This document shows positions 1 through 7,988 of a stretch of DNA of 42,847 nt, in pieces. How positions within the stretch are numbered: position 1 is the first letter of the stretch; each line of letters starts with the position of its first letter. The notes under the pieces are model-generated. The model ran no database searches, was not told the origin of the DNA, and saw nothing but the letters and a program-made list of their open reading frames with translations. Both the position numbers and the translations under genes were made by a program. Source of the stretch: an uncultured Gammaproteobacteria bacterium (GTDB lineage: Bacteria > Pseudomonadota > Gammaproteobacteria > Arenicellales > JAANXG01); assembly GCA_947259875.1 (NCBI GenBank), contig CAMYNX010000012.1, positions 1-42,847 of the forward strand, given 5' to 3'.

Positions 1-373
1 CGCACCGGCAGCCACGCGGATCTATTCTGAGTCTCCAACCGAGCGGCCGACGACCGTGCCGGATTTTTGCCGGATTTAGTGCTGCACAGTTGTGCATTGT
101 CCGGCAATTTGCAACGAGCGCCCCGTAGGTTTTAGTGATAAATCAAACAGTTACGTTTTACCCGTCGATCTGTTAACCACCCTGTCGGCAGTTTGAGTCT
201 GTCCCGGGGAGCCAAACAAAACAAGGGGTTACAAAGATTCTATGACCCCTTAATACGACAACAATACGCATGGGGTCACGCCTTGGGTCACACGAATACC
301 CCTCCCCCTTTTTGTACCTTGCCTACTGTAAGATCGTCGCTTACGCAGCGACTCAGACGGCCGATATAATCGC
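1..373. other. Intergenic or window-edge sequence, no gene recognised
   Basis: No convincing coding region is seen here. A frame is open from base 2 to a TAG at 77-79 and could be the tail of a gene outside the window, but its 25 residues match no family I know. At 223-250 an inverted repeat (AAGGGGT and ACCCCTT, 7 bp arms) is visible, followed by two copies of GGGTCAC at about 272 and 284. These could be binding or recombination sites, but nothing identifies them. Confidence 0.3.
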
Positions 374-556
374 GTGTTGGTACGAGTGAAACGTCTTGGT
401 CAACATGTGCGAGTCACCACGCCCGACAATGGCAATGACGACCGGCTCACGATACAAGACCGTGACGGCAGGCGCGTCGAGTTCAGTAGAGCGGAACTCG
501 CCCGAGCCTGCCGGGAGTTCATCGCCGAAGACGAACATCGAGACTTCGGCCGCTGA
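374..556 (+). CDS. Hypothetical small protein (60 aa), doubtful
   Basis: I do not recognise this protein. It would start at GTG and encode a charged 60-residue protein, with a basic N-terminal part and an acidic/arginine-rich helix-like C-terminal part (motif RVEFSRAELARACREF). The residue pattern looks more like a real small protein than the antisense and overlapping frames at the same place. No clear Shine-Dalgarno sequence precedes the start. It could be an unannotated small regulator or a chance frame in GC-rich DNA. Confidence 0.22.
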   Translation: MLVRVKRLGQHVRVTTPDNGNDDRLTIQDRDGRRVEFSRAELARACREFIAEDEHRDFGR

Positions 557-680
557 TGGGGCCACTAAAGCACACTGACTGGCACTAACAACTAGAAGGA
601 CACCATCCGATAAAGCATAGACCTGCGGGTCGGCAGTCAGCCAAGACCGGGCATTCGGGGAAATTTATGTATAGAGTTCG

Positions 681-711
681 TTGCATATTACTCACGTTTG
701 AATTCTATAAT
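681..711 (+). promoter_or_regulatory. Probable sigma-70 promoter of the YCII-domain gene
   Basis: A perfect -10 hexamer TATAAT (706-711) lies about 30 bases before the ATG at 741. A TTGCAT at 681-686 would be the -35, but the spacer is 19 bases, slightly long. The surrounding DNA is AT-rich compared with the flanking genes. Confidence 0.45.
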
Positions 712-740
712 ACGTCTTCGAGCAACTACGGGATAAATTT

Positions 741-1073
741 ATGAAAAAATTTGTAGCACTCTATATGGTGACGCCTGCTGCCATGGATGAGATGATGAAG
801 AATTCGACCCCTGAAGAAAGGAAAAAGGGAATGGATGAGTGGATGGCTTGGGCAGAGGGGCACAAAGAAGACCTCGTCGAACTCGGCACGCCGGTTGGTA
901 AGAATAAGCGTGTAACCAAGGAGGGTGTTTCAGACGAGCGTAATGAAGTTGGTGGTTATTCTATTGCACAGGCGGAATCTCACGAGGCTGCTGCAAAGAT
1001 TTTTGATGATTGCCCGCACTTCAAGATGCCCGGTGCATATATTGAGGTGATGGAGTGTATGGACATGCAGTAG
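741..1073 (+). CDS. YCII-related domain protein
   Basis: This is a 110-residue cytoplasmic protein of the YCII-related (dimeric alpha+beta barrel) superfamily. The hydrophobic first strand (KKFVALYMV), the glycine-rich middle (VGGYSIAQAES) followed by a helix rich in alanine (HEAAAKIFDDCPHF), and the final strand (GAYIEVMECM) are typical of the small YCII proteins often linked to sigma-factor or stress loci. The biochemical role of this subgroup is not established. It appears to be a single-gene unit with its own promoter at 681-711 and convergent with the HicB-like gene that follows. The ATG at 741 is the only start that keeps the first strand. Confidence 0.8.
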   Translation: MKKFVALYMVTPAAMDEMMKNSTPEERKKGMDEWMAWAEGHKEDLVELGTPVGKNKRVTKEGVSDERNEVGGYSIAQAESHEAAAKIFDDCPHFKMPGAYIEVMECMDMQ

Positions 1074-1329
1074 GAGAATGCGAAAGATCACGCCAGCTCT
1101 TGCTTAGGTCCATTCGCGAAAGTTTGGGTAACCCTCTCGATGGTTGCCGAGAAGAAAATTGTAATGTCTGCTTCTGTTCGTTTGCGACTGTCAAATAAGA
1201 CTCTATCGCGTCGCGGATATTCTCAAGTGCTTCCGCTTCCGTTGCACCCTGCGACCAGCAACCGGGCAAACCCGGTACCGATACACTGTAACCTCCGTCA
1301 GTTTTCTTCAAAGCAATTTTGTACTTCAT
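1021..1329 (-). CDS. HicB-family antitoxin-like protein, C-terminus doubtful
   Basis: The first 50 residues are a clear HicB fold: MKYKIALKKTDGGYSVSVPG, then LPGCWSQGATEAEALENI and an amphipathic helix ending in IESYLTV. HicB proteins neutralise the small RNase HicA and usually repress their own operon. No HicA-like frame with its conserved G-S-H motif is seen on either side, so this is an orphan or a remnant. After about residue 55 the frame loses family likeness and runs 53 bases into the end of the convergent YCII gene. A neighbouring frame from about 1170 to a stop at 1088 would avoid that overlap, so a frameshift is possible. It may act alone as a DNA-binding protein or be decaying. Confidence 0.5.
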   Translation of the reverse strand: MKYKIALKKTDGGYSVSVPGLPGCWSQGATEAEALENIRDAIESYLTVANEQKQTLQFSSRQPSRGLPKLSRMDLSKSWRDLSHSPTACPYTPSPQYMHRAS

Positions 1330-1517
1330 ATCGCAGCGATAATGCTATTTCTCGTGGCCGACTCACCGGAGTCTAACAGGTGGAGTCAAGACGACGCTTG
1401 CCGGTGTCCTGACATGATTGTAGCGGACGTTTCAACCGCTATCGACAACTAACGGTCAGAAACAGCGTGACCAAATCGTGACCGCATTCTGAAATTTGGC
1501 AACAACGACATCGGTCT

Positions 1518-1543
1518 AATTAAGTACACTGTCCCCGGAATAC
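1518..1543 (+). repeat. GTCCCCGGAAT repeat, copy 1
   Basis: The stretch AAGTACACTGTCCCCGGAAT at 1523-1542 closely matches a sequence at 2118-2137 (AAGTAAACTGTCCCCGGAAT). From memory, this kind of GTCCCCGGAAT repeat is common around transposase remnants in proteobacterial genomes. No transposase is present here. It suggests that the DNA around the DUF4124 gene has been rearranged. Confidence 0.5.
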
Positions 1544-1681
1544 CCCGAGCGATTTCAATGGTGCCCGTTGAACCGAAGATCAAAACGCAATACTATGCAT
1601 TTGATTCGGTAGGACCCGATCGTGTTCAGGAAACCCGTGCCTGAGAAACAACACGGGGAGACAACACAGGGAGAGGATGAG

Positions 1682-2047
1682 ATGCGTGCGTTCGCCGTCG
1701 GCACAAGGTCGTGCCCGATTACAAAACCCAAACTAAGCGTTTTCTTTTGCAGTATGCTGGTCTGTTTTGCGCCCCCACCGGTGCTTGCTCAATTTATCAA
1801 GCAGATTGATGAACACGGCAACGTGACCTACAGCGACGACCCGTCTTACGACTACGCCGCGGACGAACCTTCGCTGGAAAACCAAAAAATCAATACCGAG
1901 CAGATCAAGCGCTTGCGGGAAATCCTGGAATACCGCGACAACCTGCCCGCCCCCGAGCCGCAGGCACCCAAAGTCACCGTCAGAACCGGTCGCTCGGTAT
2001 GCCTACGCCGCCCTTCCGCAACCAACCCTCGGATCAGCTGTCCCTGA
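1682..2047 (+). CDS. DUF4124-domain secreted small protein
   Basis: The 121-residue protein has an N-terminal hydrophobic segment (LSVFFCSMLVCF, ending in a VLAQF-like signal cleavage region). It is followed directly by the DUF4124 signature IKQIDEHGNVTYSDDP, which many proteobacterial periplasmic proteins carry just after the signal peptide. The function of DUF4124 is unknown. The ATG at 1682 is chosen because GAGAGGATGAG lies just upstream. A GTG at 1622 would add 20 charged residues before the signal sequence and is less likely. The last 25 residues are arginine- and proline-rich and look unlike the rest, so the 3' end may be altered by the adjoining repeat. The gene lies between two copies of the GTCCCCGGAAT repeat. 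Confidence 0.6.
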   Translation: MRAFAVGTRSCPITKPKLSVFFCSMLVCFAPPPVLAQFIKQIDEHGNVTYSDDPSYDYAADEPSLENQKINTEQIKRLREILEYRDNLPAPEPQAPKVTVRTGRSVCLRRPSATNPRISCP

Positions 2048-2115
2048 CCGGGGTCTGACCGCTGTAAGTGGTTGCGGCAGACAGTGTATTCGGTCGCAAA
2101 TTAAACTCGGGGAGT

Positions 2116-2168
2116 TAAGTAAACTGTCCCCGGAATTGCGGATGGGTGTCCCCGGAATTGCGGCCGGC
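2116..2168 (+). repeat. GTCCCCGGAATTGCGG repeat, tandem copies 2 and 3
   Basis: GTCCCCGGAATTGCGG occurs at 2126-2141 and again at 2149-2164 on the same strand. The first is preceded by AAGTAAACT, as in the copy at 1518-1543. The pair lies immediately after the stop of the broken cytochrome c gene. It is probably a remnant of a mobile element. Confidence 0.5.
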
Positions 2169-2550
2169 CTAGTCTTTCAGAGATTTCAGGTAGTCCATAA
2201 GATTTCTGTAATTTTCTGCCGTCATGTGCTCCTTCCGGCACACGGTCACCGGCACCCTGGTCTTTTTGACGCGCTTTTTCAACTCCAGGGTCTCCCGGTG
2301 ATCCGACTTCCAAGTTTGCTGTGGATCCTTGAGAAACAGCTCTAACCACTCCTCGGAATGACGTCGGGTCACCCCCTTCAGTCCAGGGCCCACCAGGCGT
2401 CTGCTGTCGGGGTAGTGGCAGCTACCGCAATTTCCCTGATCAGATTTCCGGAAAAATTCTTTGCCCTTGTCTACGTTCCCCCAATGATAACGGGACGGAC
2501 ACCAGCCACAACGAAAGCCAAGAGATTAACAAAGTCGGGAAAGGTCGCAT
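2169..2550 (-). pseudogene. Class I c-type cytochrome, frameshifted in a G run
   Basis: From ATG at 2550 the minus strand encodes a signal peptide (MRPFPTLLISWLSLWLVSV, then PLSLG). A run of five G (plus strand C at 2478-2482) then throws the frame off and it ends at a stop. The next frame continues directly with DKGKEFFRKSDQGN, the heme motif CGSCH (codons 415-429 of the 2000s, i.e. 2415-2429), then VGPGLKGVT, WLELFLKDPQ and a C-terminal helix NYRNLMDYLKSL, typical of small monoheme class I cytochromes c. Reading the run as four G restores one 126-residue periplasmic protein. The sixth-ligand methionine is probably in KEHMTAE. The cause may be a true mutation, a slippage-controlled switch, or a sequencing error. 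Confidence 0.72.
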
Positions 2551-3027
2551 TTCGCTTCCAGATTGGAATGAGTGCAGCAAGGTTAACCCACGAATTCCCC
2601 AGACTCCAGCCGAAGAAGTTCACTATCCGGCAGACCTCTTACCCCGAGTTCTTGCCCGACTTCCCCGGGTGCTGGCCGATACCCGATCTGAACACGTCTT
2701 CCTTTCAGCTGTTTTCTTTCCTCACGCAAACACCATAACCATACCTGCAAGCGGTGCCCGACCGTCATCCTTGCCTGATTCCCTATTGGTGCTTCGGCGT
2801 GACCACCTTCCATTTCGGAAGCCCCCAATGATACCTGTTAGGGAATAACGGTTATCAGGGCATGCCCTGCTCGAGTGGACACATTACAATGTCGTGTGGA
2901 GAAACGACGGGAGACGGGTGATGACTAGTTCAGGTGTATCCGTCACAAAGCAAGGAGTCTATAATTCCTATCCATTCTTTAAAGGCCGGCTGTACACAAC
3001 TGACCAGTTCTAAACAGGGATTAAAGG
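2551..3027. other. Gap without a recognised gene
   Basis: A minus-strand frame (2583-2828, 81 codons) is open but matches no family I know and has a mixed, arginine- and glycine-rich composition. No promoter pair or hairpin with a T tract stands out. The stretch separates the broken cytochrome from the DUF1538 operon and must hold the promoter of the latter. Confidence 0.3.
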
Positions 3028-4785
3028 GTGGAAATTCGGCTTGGCGCATACCTTCGGGAACTTACTGTTCAGCAAAAGGAGCTGAGCTACAACGATCTCG
3101 CGCCGAAGGTCGAACGCGACCAGCAAGGTGTAGAACTGCCTTATCGACCGGGACGGATTAGTCTACGACCCATTGATGCCTACCGGCTGATTCGACCCTA
3201 TGTCACGGTACGTCTACAGGAGCAGCTCAAGGCCGTCATCCCACTCGCCGCGTATCTTGTGCTTTTCCAATATTTGATTCTTAGGCAATCGGTACAAGAT
3301 GCGTCGATTGTTGCGGGTGGTCTTGCAGCCGTCGTCCTGGGCTTGATGCTATTTTTAGAAGGTCTGAAAGTCGGCTTGATTCCATTCGGCCAGATGTTGG
3401 GAAGCACGCTCCCATCCAAAGCACATCTAAGCGTGGTATTGGTCGTCGCATTCCTGCTCGGTATCGGCGTTACACTTGCCGAACCTGCCATTGGCGCATT
3501 AAAAGCGGCCGGAGCGATTGTCGATCCTGCGCGTGCTCCCTACCTTTACACACTGCTTAATGATTGGGCAGAAACCTTGGTGCTGATGGTGAGCGCGGGC
3601 GTCGGTTTGGCAGTGGTGATCGGCAGCCTGCGATTTTTGCATGGGTGGAGCCTGAAGCCACTCATTTATGCATCGCTGTTGCCTATGATCGGTCTTAGCC
3701 TATTGATCGCCTCTAATTCACAACTCGCACCTGCACTCGGCCTGGCATGGGATACGGGTGCGGTCACGACAGGACCCGTCACCGTGCCGTTGGTCCTTGC
3801 TTTGGGCATCGGAATTGTCGGGGCGGCAGGACAAGGGGGCTCCTCCCTTAGCGGCTTTGGCGTAGTCACTCTGGCGTCTCTATTTCCGATTATCGCTGTC
3901 GAATTGTTGATCCTTTATGTGGGTTATACGGTGACGCCGGAACAAATCCTCGCGAGCGTAGTTGCAGCGCAAACTGCAGCAGAGACCACCTGGTATACGC
4001 GTACACCGTGGCGTGAGATTGTGTTGGGTCTACGCGCCATTTTGCCACTCATTCTGTTTCTGTTGATTGTGTTGGTTGTTGTTTTGCGTGAGCGCGTGAA
4101 CAACGCGGGTATCGTCGCTTACGGCATCGGCCTTTGCATCTTGGGTATGATCGTTCTTAACTTAGGGCTTACTTACGGGTTAACGAAGCTTGGGACACAA
4201 TCCGGCGGCCTTGTACCGGCCACATTTCAAGATATTGCAGATATTGGGAACTCGCCGCTTTTCTCGTTTTTCGGTGGTGTGTGTATTTCGATTGCCTTTG
4301 CGTTCTTGCTTGGATTTGGAGCAACCTTGGCCGAACCAGCCTTAAATGCGCTGGGAATGATCGTCGAAAACCTGACAAACGGTGCACTTCGTAAGTCGAT
4401 GCTGATGTACGCAGTATCATTCGGCGTCGGCTGCGCCATCGCCCTTGGCGTGTGCAAGATCCTGTTTGATATTCCCATCGTCTGGTTTCTGGTAGCGGGC
4501 TATGCCATAGCCGTTATATTAACGTCCGTTTCAACCGAAGAATTTGTCAATATCGCATGGGACAGTGCCGGGGTAACCACCGGCCCAGTAACGGTACCGC
4601 TAGTGTTGGCACTGGGTCTGGGCTTTGGCGATGCGGTCAGCGCAATCGAAGGTTTTGGCATTCTAGCAATGGCATCGGTCTGTCCCATCATCGCGGTGCT
4701 CGTCACCGGCCAGTACGCAAATTGGGTCGCGCGGCGTCGATCTGATTTCGAGTACTCGAGACCCGATACCCAGGAAGCAACATAG
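3028..4785 (+). CDS. DUF1538 integral membrane protein with two internal repeats
   Basis: The 585-residue protein is almost entirely hydrophobic and consists of two homologous halves. Each half has a motif near its middle (ATLAEPALNALG in the second, VTLAEPAIGALKAAG in the first) and a later WDTGAVTTGPVTVPLVLALG or WDSAGVTTGPVTVPLVLALG, which are the DUF1538 signatures. An inverted- or direct-repeat membrane architecture of this kind is typical of transporters, but the substrate is unknown. About 60 cytoplasmic residues precede the first membrane segment. The GTG start at 3028 follows AGGGATTAAAG at suitable spacing. The stop overlaps the GTG of the next gene (TAGTG), so the two are translationally coupled. 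The following PII-like genes suggest that the transporter is gated by small-molecule signalling. Confidence 0.85.
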   Translation: MEIRLGAYLRELTVQQKELSYNDLAPKVERDQQGVELPYRPGRISLRPIDAYRLIRPYVTVRLQEQLKAVIPLAAYLVLFQYLILRQSVQDASIVAGGLAAVVLGLMLFLEGLKVGLIPFGQMLGSTLPSKAHLSVVLVVAFLLGIGVTLAEPAIGALKAAGAIVDPARAPYLYTLLNDWAETLVLMVSAGVGLAVVIGSLRFLHGWSLKPLIYASLLPMIGLSLLIASNSQLAPALGLAWDTGAVTTGPVTVPLVLALGIGIVGAAGQGGSSLSGFGVVTLASLFPIIAVELLILYVGYTVTPEQILASVVAAQTAAETTWYTRTPWREIVLGLRAILPLILFLLIVLVVVLRERVNNAGIVAYGIGLCILGMIVLNLGLTYGLTKLGTQSGGLVPATFQDIADIGNSPLFSFFGGVCISIAFAFLLGFGATLAEPALNALGMIVENLTNGALRKSMLMYAVSFGVGCAIALGVCKILFDIPIVWFLVAGYAIAVILTSVSTEEFVNIAWDSAGVTTGPVTVPLVLALGLGFGDAVSAIEGFGILAMASVCPIIAVLVTGQYANWVARRRSDFEYSRPDTQEAT

Positions 4786-5144
4786 TGGCCAAGAGAGAGA
4801 TTACCGTCCTCACTGATGCGTCATTAATTACCTGTATCGTCCAGCGGGGTGTTGCCGACACCGTCGTGCGTGCCGCCTCTGAAGGTGGGGCGCAAGGTGC
4901 CACCATTTGCTTTGCGCGCGGTACAGGCGTGCGCGAACGGCTGGGGATACTGGGTCTCGCTGTGTCAGTTGAGAAAGAAATCGTGAATATCATCGTTGCC
5001 AATGATCAGCTCGATCATATTTTTGAGAAGATATATTTAGCGGCCAAGCTGGATACCCCGGGTATGGGACTTCTCTACGTCACACCTCTAGAAAAGATGG
5101 CAACCTATATTCCACCCGATATCGAAGAGCGATTTGCCCCGTAG
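4785..5144 (+). CDS. PII-like signalling protein 1
   Basis: This 119-residue protein has the ferredoxin-like fold pattern of PII (GlnB/GlnK) relatives: a first strand (EITVLTDASLITCIV), a helix, a glycine-rich turn (GAQGATICFARGTG), a central strand (KEIVNIIVANDQ), a helix (LDHIFEKIYLAAKL) and a final GMGLLYVTPLE strand. PII trimers bind ATP/ADP and a metabolite and regulate transporters and enzymes. The uridylylated T-loop tyrosine motif of GlnB is not recognisable, so this belongs to a non-canonical PII group. It starts at a GTG that overlaps the DUF1538 stop by one base, so it is very probably a partner of that membrane protein. Confidence 0.75.
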   Translation: MAKREITVLTDASLITCIVQRGVADTVVRAASEGGAQGATICFARGTGVRERLGILGLAVSVEKEIVNIIVANDQLDHIFEKIYLAAKLDTPGMGLLYVTPLEKMATYIPPDIEERFAP

Positions 5145-5162
5145 TCCGCTTGCAGCAAGACC

Positions 5163-5492
5163 ATGAAAGCTTCAACTTCACAAAAACTGCTTACGTGCAT
5201 CTTACCCAAGGGTAAAAGCTTGCATGTGATCGAAACGCTGAAGAACGAAACGGGGATTATCACTACTAATTTCAGTTTAGCGCGCGCAACCGGTCGTATG
5301 ATGCATCGAGAGCTTGCCCAGACAGAGAAAGAGGTTCTGACCCTGGTTGTTGAAGACATTCGGGCCGATGAGCTATTCGAATTTATTTACCGCGTAGCGG
5401 AGATCGGCCAGCCACAAGGCGGCATAATCTATCAAACGGACTTAAGTGCCGCCACGAGCTACACATTACCGGATTTACCACAAGAACAATAA
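5163..5492 (+). CDS. PII-like signalling protein 2
   Basis: The second PII-like protein (109 residues) lies 18 bases after the first. It shares the same order of elements: LLTCILPKGKSLHVIETL, a loop with NFSLARATGR, a strand EVLTLVVEDI, a helix ADELFEFIYRVAEIG and the final strand GGIIYQTDL. It is diverged from its neighbour, which argues for an old duplication and different ligands or a hetero-oligomer. Neither has a clear GlnB-type T-loop. The gene completes a three-gene set with DUF1538. Its last 15 residues are polar and probably flexible. Confidence 0.7.
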   Translation: MKASTSQKLLTCILPKGKSLHVIETLKNETGIITTNFSLARATGRMMHRELAQTEKEVLTLVVEDIRADELFEFIYRVAEIGQPQGGIIYQTDLSAATSYTLPDLPQEQ

Positions 5493-6024
5493 ATTACTCG
5501 GTCGTCATTCTCGGTCTGCTAGCTGGCGGTCAAACCGACCCGAGCGAGGAATCTGCATGGTCCTGAAACTAGTGTGCTGCGATCTACGACAGCACCTCTC
5601 TAGGGGGTCGTCCTCCCTATCGGTAGCTTGCTCGTATAACGGCTTGGCGACTAATGCGAACGCATCCAGCATTTCCGAGTCTAAATTAGTGTAGAGGCTC
5701 ACCGAATCTTTCGGCGAACGCTGTGTGCGCACATCGATTTAATAAGCTTTCTATGGCGGTCTTGAGTAAACGCTTCACCCAAACGCAGACGTTGAAATAT
5801 TTATGCCTCAATGTCGGCAGTGTGGTCTTGCCTATCGATCCCCAACCTCTGAGTTCAGCCAATGGAGACGTCCGTATTCGCTTAGATCAACAGCAAATGA
5901 ACGAAGCATCGGTTTTTGCCTATCGCTGTGCGGTTACGGCTAAGCCCTTGGTGCGGCGCGGGCATCTGTAATTGGATTTTTCGAAATTCGTTGTGGCGGG
6001 TCTTTGCCGTTACAATCGTAGCCC
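5493..6024. other. Gap between the PII-like genes and recQ
   Basis: No gene can be assigned with confidence; the only candidate is the weak frame at 5753-5971. No hairpin with a T run was found just after 5492. The recQ promoter presumably lies in 5900-6020. Confidence 0.3.
5753..5971 (+). CDS. Hypothetical small ORF (72 aa), doubtful
   Basis: An ATG at 5753 opens a 72-codon frame (MAVLSKRFTQTQTLKYLCLN at its start, VRRGHL at its end). The middle (VGSVVLPIDP) looks like a beta strand. No family is recognised and no good ribosome binding site precedes it. It may be spurious. Confidence 0.18.
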   Translation: MAVLSKRFTQTQTLKYLCLNVGSVVLPIDPQPLSSANGDVRIRLDQQQMNEASVFAYRCAVTAKPLVRRGHL

Positions 6025-7875
6025 ATGGACGCTCACCAAGATCCGCTGACGCTACTCCAGCGCATATTCGGCTACCAGTCGTTCCGACCGTATCAGCAGG
6101 AAATCATTGAGGATCTTATTCGCGGCGCCGACGCTTTCGTGTTAATGCCAACGGGAGGCGGCAAATCGCTCTGTTACCAGATTCCGGCGCTGATTAGACA
6201 AGGCGTGGCGATCGTCGTTTCCCCTTTGATTTCGCTCATGAAGGACCAGGTCGACGCGCTCCGAGGCAATGGCGTTTCGGCCGCCTATTTCAATTCGAGC
6301 CTCACACCCCAACAGTCCCGTGAGGTCCTGGCGAGACTGCACGACCGAAAGCTCGGCCTGCTGTATATGGCACCCGAAAAACTCATGCAACCCACGTTCC
6401 TGCAGCAGCTGCGCGATGTCGATATCGCACTCATTGCCATTGACGAGGCCCACTGCGTTTCTCAGTGGGGGCACGATTTCCGGCCCGAGTACGTGCAACT
6501 TGGAGCGCTGCGAACGCATTTCCCCGGCGTGCCGATGATCGCGCTGACCGCTACCGCCGACCCCCAGACGCGGGGTGATGCCGCACTGCGACTTGGTTTG
6601 TCCCGCGCCAAGCGCTACGTTGCCGGGTTTGACCGCCCGAACATCCGTTACACGGTACTCGAAAAAAACCGGCCGTTCGATCAACTCACGACGTTTCTCG
6701 CGCCGCGGAGCAAGGAGGCCGGCATTGTCTATGCGCTCACCCGCAAACGCGTCGAGAATCTGGCGCAGCGCCTCGCCGCCCGCGGCATCGCTGCGGCCGC
6801 CTATCACGCCGGCCTGCCGAACGAGCAACGCCAAGCTGTGCAAGAGGCGTTTATCAAGGATGAGCTGGATACGGTCGTGGCCACAGTGGCTTTCGGCATG
6901 GGCATCGACAAACCCAACGTGCGCTTCGTCATACACTTCGACCTGCCCAAGAACATCGAGGGCTACTATCAGGAAACCGGACGCGCGGGCCGCGACGGTC
7001 TCTCCTCGGAGGCCCTGCTCCTGTATGGCATGCAGGACGTCGTCTTAATCCGAAGTTTGTTGGAACGTTCCGAAAACGCGGACCAGAAACGCATCGAGCT
7101 GCAGAAGTTGAGCGCGATGGTCGATTTTGCCGAGGCCCTCACTTGTCGACGGCGCGTCTTGCTCGGTTATTTCGGCGAGCACCTGACGAGCGACTGCGGG
7201 AACTGCGACGTCTGTCTGAATTCGCCGGAGCGCTTCGACGCCACAGAGGATGCACAAAAGGCCTTGTCCTGTGTTTATCGCGTCGGTCAACGATTCGGCG
7301 TCAAACATGTTATCGACGTACTCAGGGGCGCACAAAACGAACGAATGCGGCGGCTTCGACACGACCAACTGTCGACCTTCGCCATCGGCTCAGACCGAAG
7401 TGAAGCGGAATGGGGCAGCATCCTGCGCCAGCTCATTCACCGCGGCTTCCTGGTCCAGGACTTCTCCAAGTATGGGGTGCTGAAGCTGACAGACCGGTCC
7501 CGTCCGTTGCTCAAGGGAGAAGTCAAGTTGGAGCTGGCACGTCCACGGGTCCACGCAACGCCGGAGAAAAAGCGTCCGCGAAAATTGGATGCTTCAGAAC
7601 AGCCATACGATGAAGATCTGTTCGAAAAACTTCGTGCACTGCGCACTCGGCTTGCTCGTGAGCAGGGTGTGCCGCCGTATGTCGTGTTTGGTGATGCTAC
7701 CCTGATGCATATGGCTCGAAATAAGCCACACGACCCAGAGGGTCTGCTGGCGATCACCGGTGTAGGGGACCACAAGCTTTCGCGCTACGGTGAAGATTTT
7801 CTAGCAGCGATCAATGAATACTGTCATCGAACGATCGATCCGGAAAGAACAACGACTCCCCTTCTATCAACGTGA
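6025..7875 (+). CDS. recQ: ATP-dependent DNA helicase RecQ
   Basis: The 616-residue protein is a full-length RecQ, a 3'-5' helicase of recombination and fork repair. Motif 0 and I (FRPYQQEII, then MPTGGGKSLCYQ at about residues 40-51), the DEAH box with the aromatic loop (IDEAHCVSQWGHDFRPEY, about 137-154), motif IV-VI with YYQETGRAGRDG, and the zinc-binding cysteines (CRRRVLLGYFG, CGNCDVC) are all present. A winged-helix region follows. A C-terminal HRDC domain (about 530-600) includes PPYVVFGDATLMHMA and ITGVGDHKLSRYG. The ATG at 6025 gives the usual N-terminus. Its stop overlaps the start of a tiny ORF (TGATG). A long antisense frame at 6142-6936 is a shadow of this gene. Confidence 0.97.
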   Translation: MDAHQDPLTLLQRIFGYQSFRPYQQEIIEDLIRGADAFVLMPTGGGKSLCYQIPALIRQGVAIVVSPLISLMKDQVDALRGNGVSAAYFNSSLTPQQSREVLARLHDRKLGLLYMAPEKLMQPTFLQQLRDVDIALIAIDEAHCVSQWGHDFRPEYVQLGALRTHFPGVPMIALTATADPQTRGDAALRLGLSRAKRYVAGFDRPNIRYTVLEKNRPFDQLTTFLAPRSKEAGIVYALTRKRVENLAQRLAARGIAAAAYHAGLPNEQRQAVQEAFIKDELDTVVATVAFGMGIDKPNVRFVIHFDLPKNIEGYYQETGRAGRDGLSSEALLLYGMQDVVLIRSLLERSENADQKRIELQKLSAMVDFAEALTCRRRVLLGYFGEHLTSDCGNCDVCLNSPERFDATEDAQKALSCVYRVGQRFGVKHVIDVLRGAQNERMRRLRHDQLSTFAIGSDRSEAEWGSILRQLIHRGFLVQDFSKYGVLKLTDRSRPLLKGEVKLELARPRVHATPEKKRPRKLDASEQPYDEDLFEKLRALRTRLAREQGVPPYVVFGDATLMHMARNKPHDPEGLLAITGVGDHKLSRYGEDFLAAINEYCHRTIDPERTTTPLLST

Positions 7876-7988
7876 TGGGGGAGGAGGAACCTGTGGTGGC
7901 GATATCGGGCCACCTGAGCAAGAGCGCAGACGAGGCCGATCTGGCACGGGCCAAAGCAATGATCAATCAGGTCATTGGAAAGTTGTGA
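7875..7988 (+). CDS. Tiny ORF (37 aa) coupled to recQ stop
   Basis: The recQ stop and an ATG share one base (TGATG at 7873-7877). The new frame reads 37 residues (MGEEEPVVAISGHLSKSADE, then ADLARAKAMINQ and VIGKL). An internal GTG at 7893 lies six bases after GGAGG and may be the true start, giving 31 residues. The sequence has a helix-forming, alanine- and acid-rich pattern rather than the look of random GC-rich DNA. I know no family for it. If real, it would be a recQ-linked microprotein. Confidence 0.35.
   Translation: MGEEEPVVAISGHLSKSADEADLARAKAMINQVIGKL

Noticed and set aside
2-79. Open frame entering from the window edge
   Set aside because: Only 25 codons and no recognisable family; it could be the tail of a gene outside the window but cannot be supported.
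2583-2828. Open frame of 81 codons upstream of the broken cytochrome, minus strand
   Set aside because: No family, no ribosome binding site and an irregular composition; not enough to call a gene.
6142-6936. Long open frame of 264 codons on the minus strand within recQ
   Set aside because: It is antisense to well-supported RecQ motifs and has no family likeness; it results from the GC-rich codon pattern of recQ.
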